Assembly (NCBI RefSeq): GCF_001017435.1
Contig: NZ_CP011371.1
Location: forward strand, 5,890,001 to 5,954,000
Direction: 5' to 3'
Source of the DNA: Caldimonas brevitalea
GTDB taxonomy: Bacteria; Pseudomonadota; Gammaproteobacteria; Burkholderiales; Burkholderiaceae_C
Length of the DNA stretch: 64,000 nt
The position numbers and the translations under genes were made by a program. Shown piece after piece: positions 37,917-49,952 of this stretch; the stretch's first letter is position 1; the number at the start of each line of letters is the position of its first letter. The notes under the pieces were generated by a model. That model was given only the letters and a program-made list of their open reading frames with translations, was not told where the DNA came from and ran no database searches.

Positions 37917-40900
37917 ACCGGAACCTCCTCGGTGGCACCAGGTTGGTGGCTGTGCTGCGGGCGCGGCTTGCGGGCCAGCAGTGCGAAGAACAGGGGCACG
38001 AAGATCGGTGCGACGAAGGTGGCGATCAACATGCCGCCCACCACGCCGGTGCCCATCGACTGCCGCGCCGCGGCGCCGGCCCCGGTGGCCAGCATCAGCG
38101 GCAACACGCCGAAGACGAAGGCCAGCGAGGTCATCACGATGGGACGGAAGCGCAGCCGCGCCGCTTCACGCGCCGCTTCGGCCGCACTCTTGCCGTGCTC
38201 CATGCCCTGCATCGCGAACTCGGCGATCAGGATGGCGTTCTTGGCCGCCAGGCCGATCAGCACCACCAGGCCGATCTGGAAGTAGATGTCGTTCTCCATG
38301 CCCCGCAGCATCACGAACAGCAGCGCACCGGTCAGCGCGAACGGCACCGCCAGCACCACCGCCATCGGCACCCCCCAGCGTTCGTAGAGCGCGGCCAGGA
38401 TCAGATAGACCATCACCAGCGCGAACCCGAAGGCGAAGATCGATGCGCTGCCAGTGCGCTTTTCCTGGAAGGCCTGGCTGGTCCACTCGTAGCCGTAGCC
38501 GGGCGGCAACGTTTCGCGAGCCACCTGCTCCACCGCGGCGATCGCGTCGCCGGAGCTGAAGCCCGGCTTGGCGCTGCCCATCACCTTGGCCGCGATGTAG
38601 GAGTTGTAGCGTTCGATCTGCTCGGCCCCGGTGACCGTGTCGACGCGGATCAGTGCCTTCAGCGGGATCATGTTGCCGCTGGTGATCGAGCGCACATAAA
38701 GCCGGCCCAGGTCTTCAGGCTTGGAACGATACGGCGCGTCGGCCTGCATCGTCACACGATAGGTGCGGCCCGACCGGTTGAAGTCGTTGACGTAGAGCGA
38801 GCCCATCTGCGCCTGCAGCGCATTGAACACTTCGTTGACGGGCACGCCCAGCGCCAGCGCCTTCTCGCGGTCGACCTCGACCTTCAGCTGCGGCACGGTG
38901 GGCCGGTAGAAGGTGTTGATCCCAGTCAGCGCAGGATGCTTGGACAAGGCCGCGATGAACTCCTGGGTCACTTCGGCCAGCCGCTTGGGGTCCGACTCGG
39001 TGCGGCCCTGCACGTAGACCTCGAAGCCGCCCGCCTGCCCCAGCCCCTGGATGGCCGGCGGATTGAACGCGAAGGCGATGCCGTCGTTGAGGCCAAAACC
39101 CATGCCGCTCATCTGTTGCGCCAGCTCCTGGGCGGTTTGCTGACGCTTGTCCCAGGACTTCATCGGCACGAAGATGGTCGCGGCGTTGCTCTTGCTGCCG
39201 CCGCCGATCAGATCGAAGCCGTTGACGATGAAGAAGTGCTCGATGGCCTCGTTGCCGCTGTTCATCAGCCGCAGCTGCTCAGTCGTGCGGCTGGTGCGCT
39301 CCAGCGTGGCGCCGTCGGGCAGCACCACGGCACCGATGATGTAGCCCTGGTCCTCGCCCGGCACGAAGCTGCTGGGCACCTTGTTGAGCATCCAGCCCGC
39401 CGCCGCCACCATCAGCAGGAACGCGAACACCGCCGCAATGCGCCGCTTGAGGACAAGATTGACACCCCCCAGGTAGCGCCGCGTCGTCCAGTCGAAGAAG
39501 CGGTTGAACGGCGCGAAGAAGCGCTCGCTGCGCGTCACGCCGTCGTGGTGCGGCTGGAGCAGCAAGGCGCACAGCGCCGGCGTCAGCGTCAGCGCGACCA
39601 CGCCCGACAGCACCACCGCGATCGCCACCGTGACGGCGAACTGGCGATACAACTGGCCGGCGATGCCGCCCATGAAAGCCACCGGGATGAACACCGCGCA
39701 CAGCACCAGCACGATGCCGACGACCGCACCGGAGACCTCGCGCATCGCCTCGATGGACGCCGCGAAGGCGCTCATCTTCTCTTCGCGCATCAAGCGCTCG
39801 ACGTTCTCGAGCACGACGATGGCATCGTCAACCACGATGCCGATCGCCAGCACCATCGCGAACAGTGTCAGCGTGTTGATCGAGAAGCCGAACAGCCACA
39901 GCCCGGCGAAGGTGCCGATCAGCGACACCGGCACCGCCAGCATCGGGATCAGGGTGGCGCGCCAGGTCTGCAGGAACACGAACACCACCAGCAGCACGAT
40001 CACGGCCGCTTCGATCACCGTCTTGACCACCTCGCTGATCGACGCCGACACGAAACGTGTGGTGTCGTAGGGGATCAGGTAGTCGACGTCTTCGGGGAAG
40101 GTGTCGCGCTTGAGCTCGGCCATGCGCGCCTTGACCGCGTCGCCGACGTCGAGCGCGTTGGCGCCCGACTGCAGGAACACCGCCAGCGCGATGGCCGGCT
40201 GGCCGTTGACGCTGTTGGAGGCGTCGTAGCTCTGCGCACCCAGCTCGATGCGGGCGACGTCCTTCAGGCGCAGCACACCGTTGGGCCCGGTGGCACGCAC
40301 GATGATGTCGCCGAACTGCTCGGGCGCCACCAGCCGGCCTTGTGCGGTGACGGTGTAGACCAGGTCCTGGCCTTTGGGCGCCGGCTCGGCGCCGATCTTG
40401 CCGGCGGCGTACTGGGCGTTCTGTCCGTTCACCGCGGCGGCGATGTCGGCCGTGGTCACACCCAGCTGCGCCATCCGGTCGGGCTGCAGCCACAAGCGCA
40501 TCGAATAGTCTCGGGCGCCGAAGATCTGCACGTCGGCGGCGCCGGGGATGCGCTTGAGTTCGTCGAGGACGTTCTGCGTGGCGTAGTTCGACAGAAACAA
40601 CGAGTCGTAGGTGCCCTTGGGCGAGTTCAGGCCCACCACCAGCAGGAAGTTGTTGGACCGCTTGGCCACCACCACACCATTACGCCGCACCTCGTCGGGC
40701 AGGCGCGGCGCGGCCAGCTGCACGCGGTTGTTGACGTTGAACGTGGCCTTGTCAACGTCGGTGCCGACCTCGAAGGTGGCGGTGATGACGGTCTGGCCGT
40801 TGGACGAAGAACTGGAGCCGAAATACAGCAGGTTCTCGACGCCCGACAGTTGTTCCTCGATGGGGCCCGCAACGGTTTTGGCCAAAGTTTCGGCCGAGGC

Positions 40901-41056
40901 ACCGGGATAGGTGGCGGTGATCGTCACCGTCGGCGGTGCGATCTCGGGGTATTGCGCGATCGGCAGGATCTTCAGCGAGACCAGCCCTGCCAACACGATG
41001 ATGATGGACAGGACCGCCGCGAAGATCGGCCGTTCGATGAAAAACTTCGAAGACAT
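37913..41056 (-). CDS. RND multidrug efflux pump, AcrB/MexB family
   Basis: A 1047-residue inner-membrane proton/drug antiporter of the hydrophobe/amphiphile efflux family. It begins MSSKFFIERPIFAAVLSIII, has the twelve-helix topology with two large periplasmic loops, and the proton-relay region GIVVDDAIVVLENVERLM with paired Asp in helix 4. Other features are YPGASAETLAKTVAGPIEEQ and the C-terminal GLAAKNAILIAEFA. The length and start match AcrB. The ATG at 41056 is chosen; the longer frame overlaps the adaptor gene. The adaptor ends 13 bp upstream and the outer-membrane gene overlaps at the 3' end, so the three form one operon. Likely substrates are hydrophobic antibiotics, bile-salt-like compounds or solvents. 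Confidence 0.97.
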   Translation of the reverse strand: MSSKFFIERPIFAAVLSIIIVLAGLVSLKILPIAQYPEIAPPTVTITATYPGASAETLAKTVAGPIEEQLSGVENLLYFGSSSSSNGQTVITATFEVGTDVDKATFNVNNRVQLAAPRLPDEVRRNGVVVAKRSNNFLLVVGLNSPKGTYDSLFLSNYATQNVLDELKRIPGAADVQIFGARDYSMRLWLQPDRMAQLGVTTADIAAAVNGQNAQYAAGKIGAEPAPKGQDLVYTVTAQGRLVAPEQFGDIIVRATGPNGVLRLKDVARIELGAQSYDASNSVNGQPAIALAVFLQSGANALDVGDAVKARMAELKRDTFPEDVDYLIPYDTTRFVSASISEVVKTVIEAAVIVLLVVFVFLQTWRATLIPMLAVPVSLIGTFAGLWLFGFSINTLTLFAMVLAIGIVVDDAIVVLENVERLMREEKMSAFAASIEAMREVSGAVVGIVLVLCAVFIPVAFMGGIAGQLYRQFAVTVAIAVVLSGVVALTLTPALCALLLQPHHDGVTRSERFFAPFNRFFDWTTRRYLGGVNLVLKRRIAAVFAFLLMVAAAGWMLNKVPSSFVPGEDQGYIIGAVVLPDGATLERTSRTTEQLRLMNSGNEAIEHFFIVNGFDLIGGGSKSNAATIFVPMKSWDKRQQTAQELAQQMSGMGFGLNDGIAFAFNPPAIQGLGQAGGFEVYVQGRTESDPKRLAEVTQEFIAALSKHPALTGINTFYRPTVPQLKVEVDREKALALGVPVNEVFNALQAQMGSLYVNDFNRSGRTYRVTMQADAPYRSKPEDLGRLYVRSITSGNMIPLKALIRVDTVTGAEQIERYNSYIAAKVMGSAKPGFSSGDAIAAVEQVARETLPPGYGYEWTSQAFQEKRTGSASIFAFGFALVMVYLILAALYERWGVPMAVVLAVPFALTGALLFVMLRGMENDIYFQIGLVVLIGLAAKNAILIAEFAMQGMEHGKSAAEAAREAARLRFRPIVMTSLAFVFGVLPLMLATGAGAAARQSMGTGVVGGMLIATFVAPIFVPLFFALLARKPRPQHSHQPGATEEVPV

Positions 41057-41069
41057 GCTCGCTCCCGTC

Positions 41070-42272
41070 TCACTGGGCCGAAGCGGCCGGTGCAGCGGAC
41101 CCGGCGGACGCGGGTGCGGCAGCCGAGGCGCCGGCAGCGGCGGGGACCGCACCCTGAGGCGCCGCCGGCTGCACCGGTGCGCCCGGCCGCAGCTTCATCA
41201 GGTTGTCGACGATCACCTGGTCGCCAGCGTTCAAGCCGCTGCGCACCACCCAGTCGCCGCCGTTCCAGGTGCCAACCTGCACCGGCGTCGGCGTGGCTTT
41301 GCCGTCGCGCACGGTCCAGACCATGCTGCCCTGGTCGGTCTGCATCACGGCCGCCTTGGGCACCACAAAGGCCTGCACCTCACCGGCCACCACCTGCGCC
41401 CGCACGAACTGGCCGGGCAGGATGGTGAGATCGGGGTTAGGAAACTCGGCGCGCAATTGCACGGTGCCCACGCGGGGGTCGACACTGGAGCCGGCGAAGT
41501 TGAGCCGCCCTTGTGTCGCCAGCGGCTTGCCATTGGCATCGAGCAGACGCACTTGGGCGTTACGCCCGCCGCGCAGCTGTGACAGCTCCGACTCCGAGAA
41601 CGAGAACCGCACCCACAGCGGGTCGGTCTGGATCACGGTGGTCAGCAGGCTGTCGGCGCCGGGCGTGACCAAGGCGCCCTGCGATCTCTGAGACCGGCCG
41701 CTGATGCCGCTGATCGGCGCGGTGACCGAGGTGTAGGACAGGTTCAGCTCCGCCTCGCGCACCTGCGCTTGGGCCGCGGCCAATGCGGCTTCGGCCAGCC
41801 GCAGCCCGGAAGCGGCGTCGTCGTACTCGCGCTGGCTGATCGCCTGCTGTTCGGCCAGCGGCTTCAGACGCTGGGCCTCGCGGCGCGCCTGTTCGAGCTG
41901 GGCCTGCTGCTGCGCGAGGTTGGCGCGCGCCTGCTGCAAGGCGATCTCGAACGGGGCACGCTCGATGCGGTAGAGCGGCGCACCGGCCTTGATGCGCTCG
42001 CCTTCCTGGTACAGCTGGCGCTCGATCAGCCCGCCGACACGTGCGCGCACTTCGACTTCTTTCGAGCCTTCGGCCTGGCCGACGGCTTCGAGCGTGATCG
42101 GCACGGTCTGCAGCGCGACCTGGCGGACGGCGACCGGCATGGCCTGCGGCGGCCCGCCGGCGCCGTGATCCTGCGCTTGGGCATCACCGTTCTTCTGGCC
42201 ACAGGCGGACAGCAATGCCGCGACAGCGACCGCCGAGACGACCAGCAGACGCGACGGATGACGGCAGAGCAT
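41070..42272 (-). CDS. RND periplasmic adaptor lipoprotein, AcrA/MexA family
   Basis: A 400-residue membrane-fusion protein that bridges pump and channel. The lipobox LLSAC gives a lipidated Cys near residue 23 and is followed by GQKNGDAQAQ. Then come the membrane-proximal beta segment PVAVRQVALQTVPITLEAVG, the lipoyl half RARVGGLIERQLYQEGERIKAGAPLYRIE, a long alpha-hairpin (ALQQARANLAQQQAQLEQ), the second lipoyl half LSYTSVTAPISGISGR and the beta-barrel. The C-terminal 35 residues are Ala/Pro-rich, more than in AcrA. ATG 42272 gives a normal leader; ATG 42326 would add 18 residues. It is first in the operon and divergent from the TetR regulator. Confidence 0.93.
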   Translation of the reverse strand: MLCRHPSRLLVVSAVAVAALLSACGQKNGDAQAQDHGAGGPPQAMPVAVRQVALQTVPITLEAVGQAEGSKEVEVRARVGGLIERQLYQEGERIKAGAPLYRIERAPFEIALQQARANLAQQQAQLEQARREAQRLKPLAEQQAISQREYDDAASGLRLAEAALAAAQAQVREAELNLSYTSVTAPISGISGRSQRSQGALVTPGADSLLTTVIQTDPLWVRFSFSESELSQLRGGRNAQVRLLDANGKPLATQGRLNFAGSSVDPRVGTVQLRAEFPNPDLTILPGQFVRAQVVAGEVQAFVVPKAAVMQTDQGSMVWTVRDGKATPTPVQVGTWNGGDWVVRSGLNAGDQVIVDNLMKLRPGAPVQPAAPQGAVPAAAGASAAAPASAGSAAPAASAQ

Positions 42273-42431
42273 GGGCGCCGACGACGGCGACGCGCCGCTG
42301 TGTGAGGAGAGGCGGAAATAAGCCATGGAATGAACCCGCGATAAAAACAGCCGACTGCCGCGACCCGAAGGTGGCGACAAACGGCGAGATATGGAAAACG
42401 CTTGGGAACTACAGCGACAGCCGGGCTATCA

Positions 42432-42455
42432 TACATACATTCGTGTATGTATGTA
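42432..42455. promoter_or_regulatory. AcrR-type operator palindrome
   Basis: TACATACAT, six bases (TCGTGT), ATGTATGTA: a perfect 9-bp inverted repeat. By recollection it differs from the 24-bp AcrR operator between acrR and acrAB in E. coli at only two central bases. It lies between the adaptor gene and the TetR-family gene, 23 bp ahead of the regulator start, so it could control both directions. Confidence 0.9.
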
Positions 42456-42478
42456 TTAAGCACACCTTAACATTCGCC

Positions 42479-43114
42479 ATGGCGCGCCGCACCAAAGAGG
42501 AAGCTGAGCAAACCCGGCGCCAGATCTTGGCCGCCGCCCGCGAAACGTTTCACAGCCGAGGCGTGGGCAACACCAGCCTCGAGCACATCGCGCAAGCCGC
42601 AGGCCTGACGCGCGGTGCCATCTATTGGCACTTCGCCAACAAGGAACAGTTGTTCAAGGCCATGTGCCAGGAGGTCACCATCCCGCTGGTCGACCAGATG
42701 GACTACACCTTGCTGCAGGACCCGCACGCCGACCCCTTGCAACGGGTCGCGAACTTCCTGATGCAGTTCGTCGCCGCGCTGTCGCAGAACAGCAGCTTGC
42801 TGTCGACGATGGAGATCCTGAACTTCAAATGCGAGTTCGTCGGCGAGCTGGCGCGGGACCTGACCGACTATATCGAACGCAACGAAGAGTGCCTGGCGAA
42901 GCTACAGCAGGCGTATCTCGCGGCCAGTCGCGCGCAACAGCTGCGCCCGGGCCTGACACCCAAGCTGGCGGCGCTCGAGACCCTGGTGTTCCTGACCGGC
43001 TTGCTGCGGCTGCGCTTGCTGGGCGTTCCCGCCTTCCAGAAATGCCCCGAGCTGAAGGCCTTGATCGCGGCCCATGTGGACAGCCGCCGGCTGTGTTTGA
43101 AATCGGCCGGGTAA
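42479..43114 (+). CDS. TetR/AcrR-family repressor of the RND efflux operon
   Basis: A 211-residue AcrR-like regulator. The N-terminal HTH (about residues 10-55) reads RRQILAAARETFHSRGVGNTSLEHIAQAAGLTRGAIYWHFANKEQLF, close to AcrR/TtgR/MexR-linked TetR proteins. The all-helical C-terminal part binds the inducer. It is divergent from the pump operon and lies beside an AcrR-type palindrome, so it most probably represses both itself and the efflux genes until a drug binds. The ATG at 42479 is the first in the family frame; the open frame upstream runs through the operator and cannot be coding. Confidence 0.95.
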   Translation: MARRTKEEAEQTRRQILAAARETFHSRGVGNTSLEHIAQAAGLTRGAIYWHFANKEQLFKAMCQEVTIPLVDQMDYTLLQDPHADPLQRVANFLMQFVAALSQNSSLLSTMEILNFKCEFVGELARDLTDYIERNEECLAKLQQAYLAASRAQQLRPGLTPKLAALETLVFLTGLLRLRLLGVPAFQKCPELKALIAAHVDSRRLCLKSAG

Positions 43115-43210
43115 GACGGCTGTGGATGGCGCCGGGGTGCCGCACGGCGTGGTGCGGCCCGGGCCGCGCGAGACGTGCGAGTCCCGCGTGCGGCCCCCGC
43201 ACTCGCCTGG

Positions 43211-44752
43211 TCAGGCGAGCATGAAGCCGAGGTTGCGACGCGAGGCGTCGAACTGGGTCAGGTTGGGGAAGATGTCGAGCAACTGGCCGTCGCTCAGGCC
43301 GAACCAGCGCCCCATCGTCGCGGCATATTGGTCGACCGAGATCTCCGGTAGCAGCGCGCCGTTGTTGCCGACCTGGTTGTCGCTCGTGAAATCGTTGCGC
43401 CCGTTGCTCAGCCCGTAGACGGGGAAGCGGCCGTAGACGTCACCGCCGCGCACCGCGCCGCCCATCACGAAATGGTGCGCGCCCCACCCGTGGTCGGTGC
43501 CGTCGCCGTTGCTGGTGAAGGTGCGCCCGAAGTCGGAGGCGGTGAAGGTGGTGACCTTGTCCTGCATGCCGATGCCGGCCAGCACGCTGTCGAAGTACGC
43601 CAGGCCGTGCGACAAACGGGCCATCAGGTCGCCGTGGTTGCGGTTCTGGAAGTCGTGCGTGTCGAAACCGCCCAGGCCTACAAAAAATACCTGGCGGCGC
43701 AGGCCCAGATTGCCGGCCGCGCCGATCATGCGGGCGACGATCTGCAACTGCTGGGCGAGCGGGTTGGCGGCCTTGGCGCCGGTGGCGGGGTTGTCGTACT
43801 GCAGCAGCGGGTCGTTCTGCCCGTTCATGCCCGGGGTGCCGTAGGGTGCGACGACACCGGCGCCCAGCGCCGCGCCGAGGGCCCGCTCGGCTTCGATGGA
43901 ACGACGTGTGGTGTCGACGTAGGCCTGCTCGAGCAGATGGCCCGAGCGCGAGGTGGTGACGATGCGCTCGAGCGCCGCGCCGGCCACGGCCGAATCGAAC
44001 AAGCGACGGTTCGAGTCGACGGCGAGGCGGATCGCGCCGTTGCCGCCGACCTGGTATTGCATCACCTCGCGGCCGGCCAGCCAGACGTTGTTGCCGTTGG
44101 CCGAGATGCTGGTGAACAGCGACTGGCTGCCGTTGCCGGCGTGCAGCAGGTCGGCCATGCGGCCGCCCCAGCCGGCGGTGGCCCCTTCGGGCGCCAGCGC
44201 CTGCCAGGTCGATTGCTGGTCATTGTGCGAAAACAGCTTGGCCGGCTTGGGATGGTTGGAGGCGGCGTACTGCGCCTTGCTGGTGGGCCGCAGCAGCGGG
44301 CCCACGTTGGCCACGACGGCCAGGCGCTGGTGCGTGTTGAACAGCGCCTGTGCCGACCCGAGCAAGGGGTGCAGCGCGAAGCTGCGGCCCGTCTGCACGG
44401 TGGCGGGCGTCAGCGCGAGCACACCGCCGAGGCGGTCGGGCGACATCACGGCCGCGCCGGGCACCGGCGACGTGCCGGGGGCACGCAGGGCGATGGCGTC
44501 GCCGCTGCCCTGGCGCACCTTGTTGTAGTTCTCCCATGACGCCGCGTCGGTGGCGAGCACCGTGTTGTAGGTGTCGTTGCCGCCGAACAGGAAGATGCAG
44601 ACCAGCGCCTTGTAGTCGCCAGGCGCGGTCTGGGCCGCGGCGGCGCCGAGCGTGGCGAGGTTGAGGGCAAACGGCGAGGCGGCCGAGCCGGCCAAAGACA
44701 GGGCGCTGGCGCGGCGCAGGAACTGGCGGCGCGACGAATCGTGGTGATGCAT
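43211..44752 (-). CDS. DUF1501 family protein with Tat signal
   Basis: A 513-residue exported protein of the DUF1501 family, a sulfatase/alkaline-phosphatase-like fold of unknown activity. The leader MHHHDSSRRQFLRRASALSLAGS contains a twin-arginine motif (SRRQFLRR, residues 7-14), implying Tat export after folding. Other family stretches are ALVCIFLFGGNDTYNTVLAT, NVGPLLRPTSKAQY and FFVGLGGFDTHDFQNRNHGDLM, the metal-binding-like His/Asp cluster. The ATG at 44752 was chosen at the Tat leader. It lies 14 bp downstream of the DUF1800 gene and is almost certainly co-transcribed with it; the two families nearly always occur as a pair. Confidence 0.93.
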   Translation of the reverse strand: MHHHDSSRRQFLRRASALSLAGSAASPFALNLATLGAAAAQTAPGDYKALVCIFLFGGNDTYNTVLATDAASWENYNKVRQGSGDAIALRAPGTSPVPGAAVMSPDRLGGVLALTPATVQTGRSFALHPLLGSAQALFNTHQRLAVVANVGPLLRPTSKAQYAASNHPKPAKLFSHNDQQSTWQALAPEGATAGWGGRMADLLHAGNGSQSLFTSISANGNNVWLAGREVMQYQVGGNGAIRLAVDSNRRLFDSAVAGAALERIVTTSRSGHLLEQAYVDTTRRSIEAERALGAALGAGVVAPYGTPGMNGQNDPLLQYDNPATGAKAANPLAQQLQIVARMIGAAGNLGLRRQVFFVGLGGFDTHDFQNRNHGDLMARLSHGLAYFDSVLAGIGMQDKVTTFTASDFGRTFTSNGDGTDHGWGAHHFVMGGAVRGGDVYGRFPVYGLSNGRNDFTSDNQVGNNGALLPEISVDQYAATMGRWFGLSDGQLLDIFPNLTQFDASRRNLGFMLA

Positions 44753-44766
44753 ACGGATCCTCGGCT

Positions 44767-46548
44767 TCACTTCTGGGCGATGAATTCGGGCGACACCAGG
44801 GCCAGGAACACGGCGGCCTGCACGCGTTTCGCCTTGGCCTTGTCGATCGCCTCCTGGTTGGTGCGGGTCGCATTGAGGACCGGGATCGGGATGCTTTCGA
44901 CCGCCTGGCGAATCTCGTCGCGCAGCGTGCCGCCCATCTGCCCGCACACCAGCAGCTGATTCAGCCGCTCGACCAGTTCCGCCGGCCTCTCGACCAGCAG
45001 CAGTTCACGGCTGAAATCGAGCTGCACATCGCGCTTGGGCGCGCGGTAGTCGAGGCCGTGCTGACCGACACCGTTGCGCACCACGTCGAGCATGAAGTTG
45101 GCGTAGCCGGCGACGGTCGTTTCATGGGTGATCTGCATTTCAGGCGCCACCTGCCCGGCTTCGGCGAGCCGCGTGTTGGGCGGCACATAGCCGGGGCGGT
45201 AGAAGTTGAACACCGAGGGTGAGCGCATCGGCGTCTGGCCCAGCTGCGAGCCCGGGTTGTCGGTGCTGCCAATCAGATAGCTGCCGCTCGCCGAGCGGGC
45301 GCCGAAGGCGCGCAAAAAGGCGCTCAGCCGCAGCACCGGCTCGCGCAGCTTGCCGTAGCCAGGGTCGGCCGCCGCGTTGGCAGCGCGCGCTTCGGGGTCG
45401 AGCAGGACGGCCTTGACCACGGCCCGCATGTCGCCGCGCACGCCGGCACCGTTGTTGTTGAACGCCGCGGTCACCCGCGCCACATAGCGCGGGCTCGGGT
45501 TGCTGGTGACCAGCCGCTGGATCAGCTGCTTGCCGATGAAGGGGCCGACGTTGGGGTGTTGGTAGAGCGTGTCGAGCGCAGCATCGAGGCTGGCCTCGGG
45601 ATCGGCGGACGCCGGCGCGGTGCGACCCAGGAAACGCTTGTCGAGCACCGAGTGGAACTTGGGGTAGGCGCGCATCGTGCGCCACAGCCGGTCCGGGTCC
45701 TGACACTGCGACCAACCATGGAAACAGGCGTCGTCACTGCGGGTGCTGTACCAGCTGAAACCCGTGAAGACGCGCGACAGACCAACGATGTCGTCGCTGT
45801 TGTAGCTCTCCTGCGGCCGGCCCTGCGCGCCGAGCACCGGAGTGCCGTCGGGGTTGAGGCGGTTCAGGCCGATCGAGAACAGCTGCATCACTTCGCGGGC
45901 GAAGTTCTGGTCGGGCACGCGGCCGGTGGTCGGGTCTTCCTTCTGGTTGCGCAGGTGCGACAGGTAGATGCCCATCATCGGATGGCGGGCCACCGCTTCC
46001 AGCAGATCGCGGTAGTTGCCGAAGGCGTGTTCGGCCAGGGTGTCCATGTAGCCGGCCACACCGCGCGGGCGTTCGGCCACGTTGCCGTCGACCATCGAGA
46101 TCACGAAGATCTGCGACAAGGCATAGGCGACGCGCTGGCGCAGCTGGTCGTCGCCTTCGACCGCGCGCTTCCAGAAGGTGTCGAGCACTTCGCGCTGGCC
46201 GGCGCTGCGGTTGGGGTCCTGGCTCTTCAGGGTGGCGTCGACGCTGTCCCAGTATTGCCGGTGTGCCCAGCCGTTGCCGCGGCGAAACTGCTCGTCGAGC
46301 CAGCCGTGGTAGCCGATCTGCATCAGCGTCTCGACCTCGCGCTCGGTGGGGCCGAAGCTGGCCTGGGTCAGGAAGCGGGCGGCCTCCTGGCGCGTCGGCG
46401 GCATTTCGGCCACCGGCTGCTCGCGCTCCGGCGTGTCGTCACGGTCGCCGTCGCTGCCGCCGCAAGCGGCCAGCAGCAGGCAAAGCGACAGCGCGTGCAG
46501 CCGACGCGGGCGGCGTAGCGCGGCCCATGCGGAAGTGAGCGGTTTCAA
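44767..46548 (-). CDS. DUF1800 family lipoprotein
   Basis: A 593-residue exported protein of the DUF1800 family. The leader ends in the lipobox LLLAAC followed by GGSDGDRD, so it is probably a lipoprotein. Family landmarks are PPTRQEAARFLTQASFGPTEREVETL, LRQRVAYALSQIFVIS, GNYRDLLEAVARHPMMGIYLS, REVMQLFSIGLNRLN and DDIVGLSRVFTGFSWY. The start is TTG at 46548, eight bases after GGAGGA; no ATG is available in this part of the frame. It is the first gene of the DUF1800-DUF1501 pair. The pair is common in environmental proteobacteria, and its biochemical role is not established. Confidence 0.9.
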   Translation of the reverse strand: MKPLTSAWAALRRPRRLHALSLCLLLAACGGSDGDRDDTPEREQPVAEMPPTRQEAARFLTQASFGPTEREVETLMQIGYHGWLDEQFRRGNGWAHRQYWDSVDATLKSQDPNRSAGQREVLDTFWKRAVEGDDQLRQRVAYALSQIFVISMVDGNVAERPRGVAGYMDTLAEHAFGNYRDLLEAVARHPMMGIYLSHLRNQKEDPTTGRVPDQNFAREVMQLFSIGLNRLNPDGTPVLGAQGRPQESYNSDDIVGLSRVFTGFSWYSTRSDDACFHGWSQCQDPDRLWRTMRAYPKFHSVLDKRFLGRTAPASADPEASLDAALDTLYQHPNVGPFIGKQLIQRLVTSNPSPRYVARVTAAFNNNGAGVRGDMRAVVKAVLLDPEARAANAAADPGYGKLREPVLRLSAFLRAFGARSASGSYLIGSTDNPGSQLGQTPMRSPSVFNFYRPGYVPPNTRLAEAGQVAPEMQITHETTVAGYANFMLDVVRNGVGQHGLDYRAPKRDVQLDFSRELLLVERPAELVERLNQLLVCGQMGGTLRDEIRQAVESIPIPVLNATRTNQEAIDKAKAKRVQAAVFLALVSPEFIAQK

Positions 46549-46854
46549 GGGGGGGTCCTCCGGTGTTCGTGTCGTGGGCGCACAAGGCGCCAGCGGCCGG
46601 AGGCAGCTTCCATGCCACGCGAGGGGCGCGACAGGCGGTCGAAAAGGCGGTTTCGGCGGCAAAAAGCCGAAACGGAGGGCAAATCTTGTCAGCTCGCCGA
46701 TGCTGGGCCGGACTTACACGGCTTCTGCAAATGTCAGCAAGACGTCTTTTTTTGACACTTCAGTAAACAAACGAAACATGAAGGCGGCGCGGGGCAGCGA
46801 TGCGCGACTCGGGCCGCGCGGTCGTCGCAGCGGCCCTCCTCTCGCTGTGTTCGC
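46549..46854. other. DUF1800 promoter region and metH 3' spacer
   Basis: No gene is supported. The A/T-rich stretch at about 46730-46785 is the likely DUF1800 promoter on the minus strand. No T-tailed hairpin was found to end metH. Confidence 0.5.
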
Positions 46855-49593
<2,739 letters not shown>

Positions 49594-49952
49594 GGCGCAC
49601 CCAGCAGGTTACGGACGACCACGGCTCACCCGCGGCACGGGCGAGCGTCGTTGCATACATCCAAGCCTGACGCCCGCGTGTCGGGGCGCTGCAACGCTCC
49701 TTGGAGCGGCGGATTTTACGACATACCCTCGCGCTCGAGTGCGCCTGACGGCATCACGCCCGGAACGGTGCAAGAACAGGTCCCGCGCGGCCGCCGCCGC
49801 CTTCCGGAGGCTCCCGCTAGTACGTCCTCACACCAGGGCCGGCACAGGGCTTGCAGTGGCTCGGTTACATGTTTCACGCGTCCGGCCTAGTCGGGCCGGC
49901 GCGTTTCGGGCTCAATCGGATACCGCTGTCCAACAGAACAAAGGAGTGCATC
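49594..49952. other. Divergent region between metH and first OmpA lipoprotein
   Basis: Holds the SAH riboswitch on the minus strand next to metH and the presumed promoter of the plus-strand lipoprotein gene. No gene is supported. Confidence 0.6.
49641..49708 (-). promoter_or_regulatory. S-adenosylhomocysteine (SAH) riboswitch upstream of metH
   Basis: On the minus strand the aptamer reads P1 CCAAG (49704-49700), the conserved GAGCGTTGCAGC, a hairpin GCGCCC/GGGCGT, then CAGGCTTGG closing P1 (to 49661). After a short linker comes CAACGACGCTC (about 49643-49653), able to pair with GAGCG-TTG for the pseudoknot. These are the hallmark segments of the SAH riboswitch class. It sits in the metH leader; binding of SAH should turn on expression so that homocysteine made from SAH is remethylated. 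Confidence 0.88.

Noticed and set aside
37943..41428. 1161-codon open frame on the plus strand
   Set aside because: Antisense to the RND pump and adaptor; His/Gln/Arg-rich translation with no family features, a by-product of high G+C codon bias.
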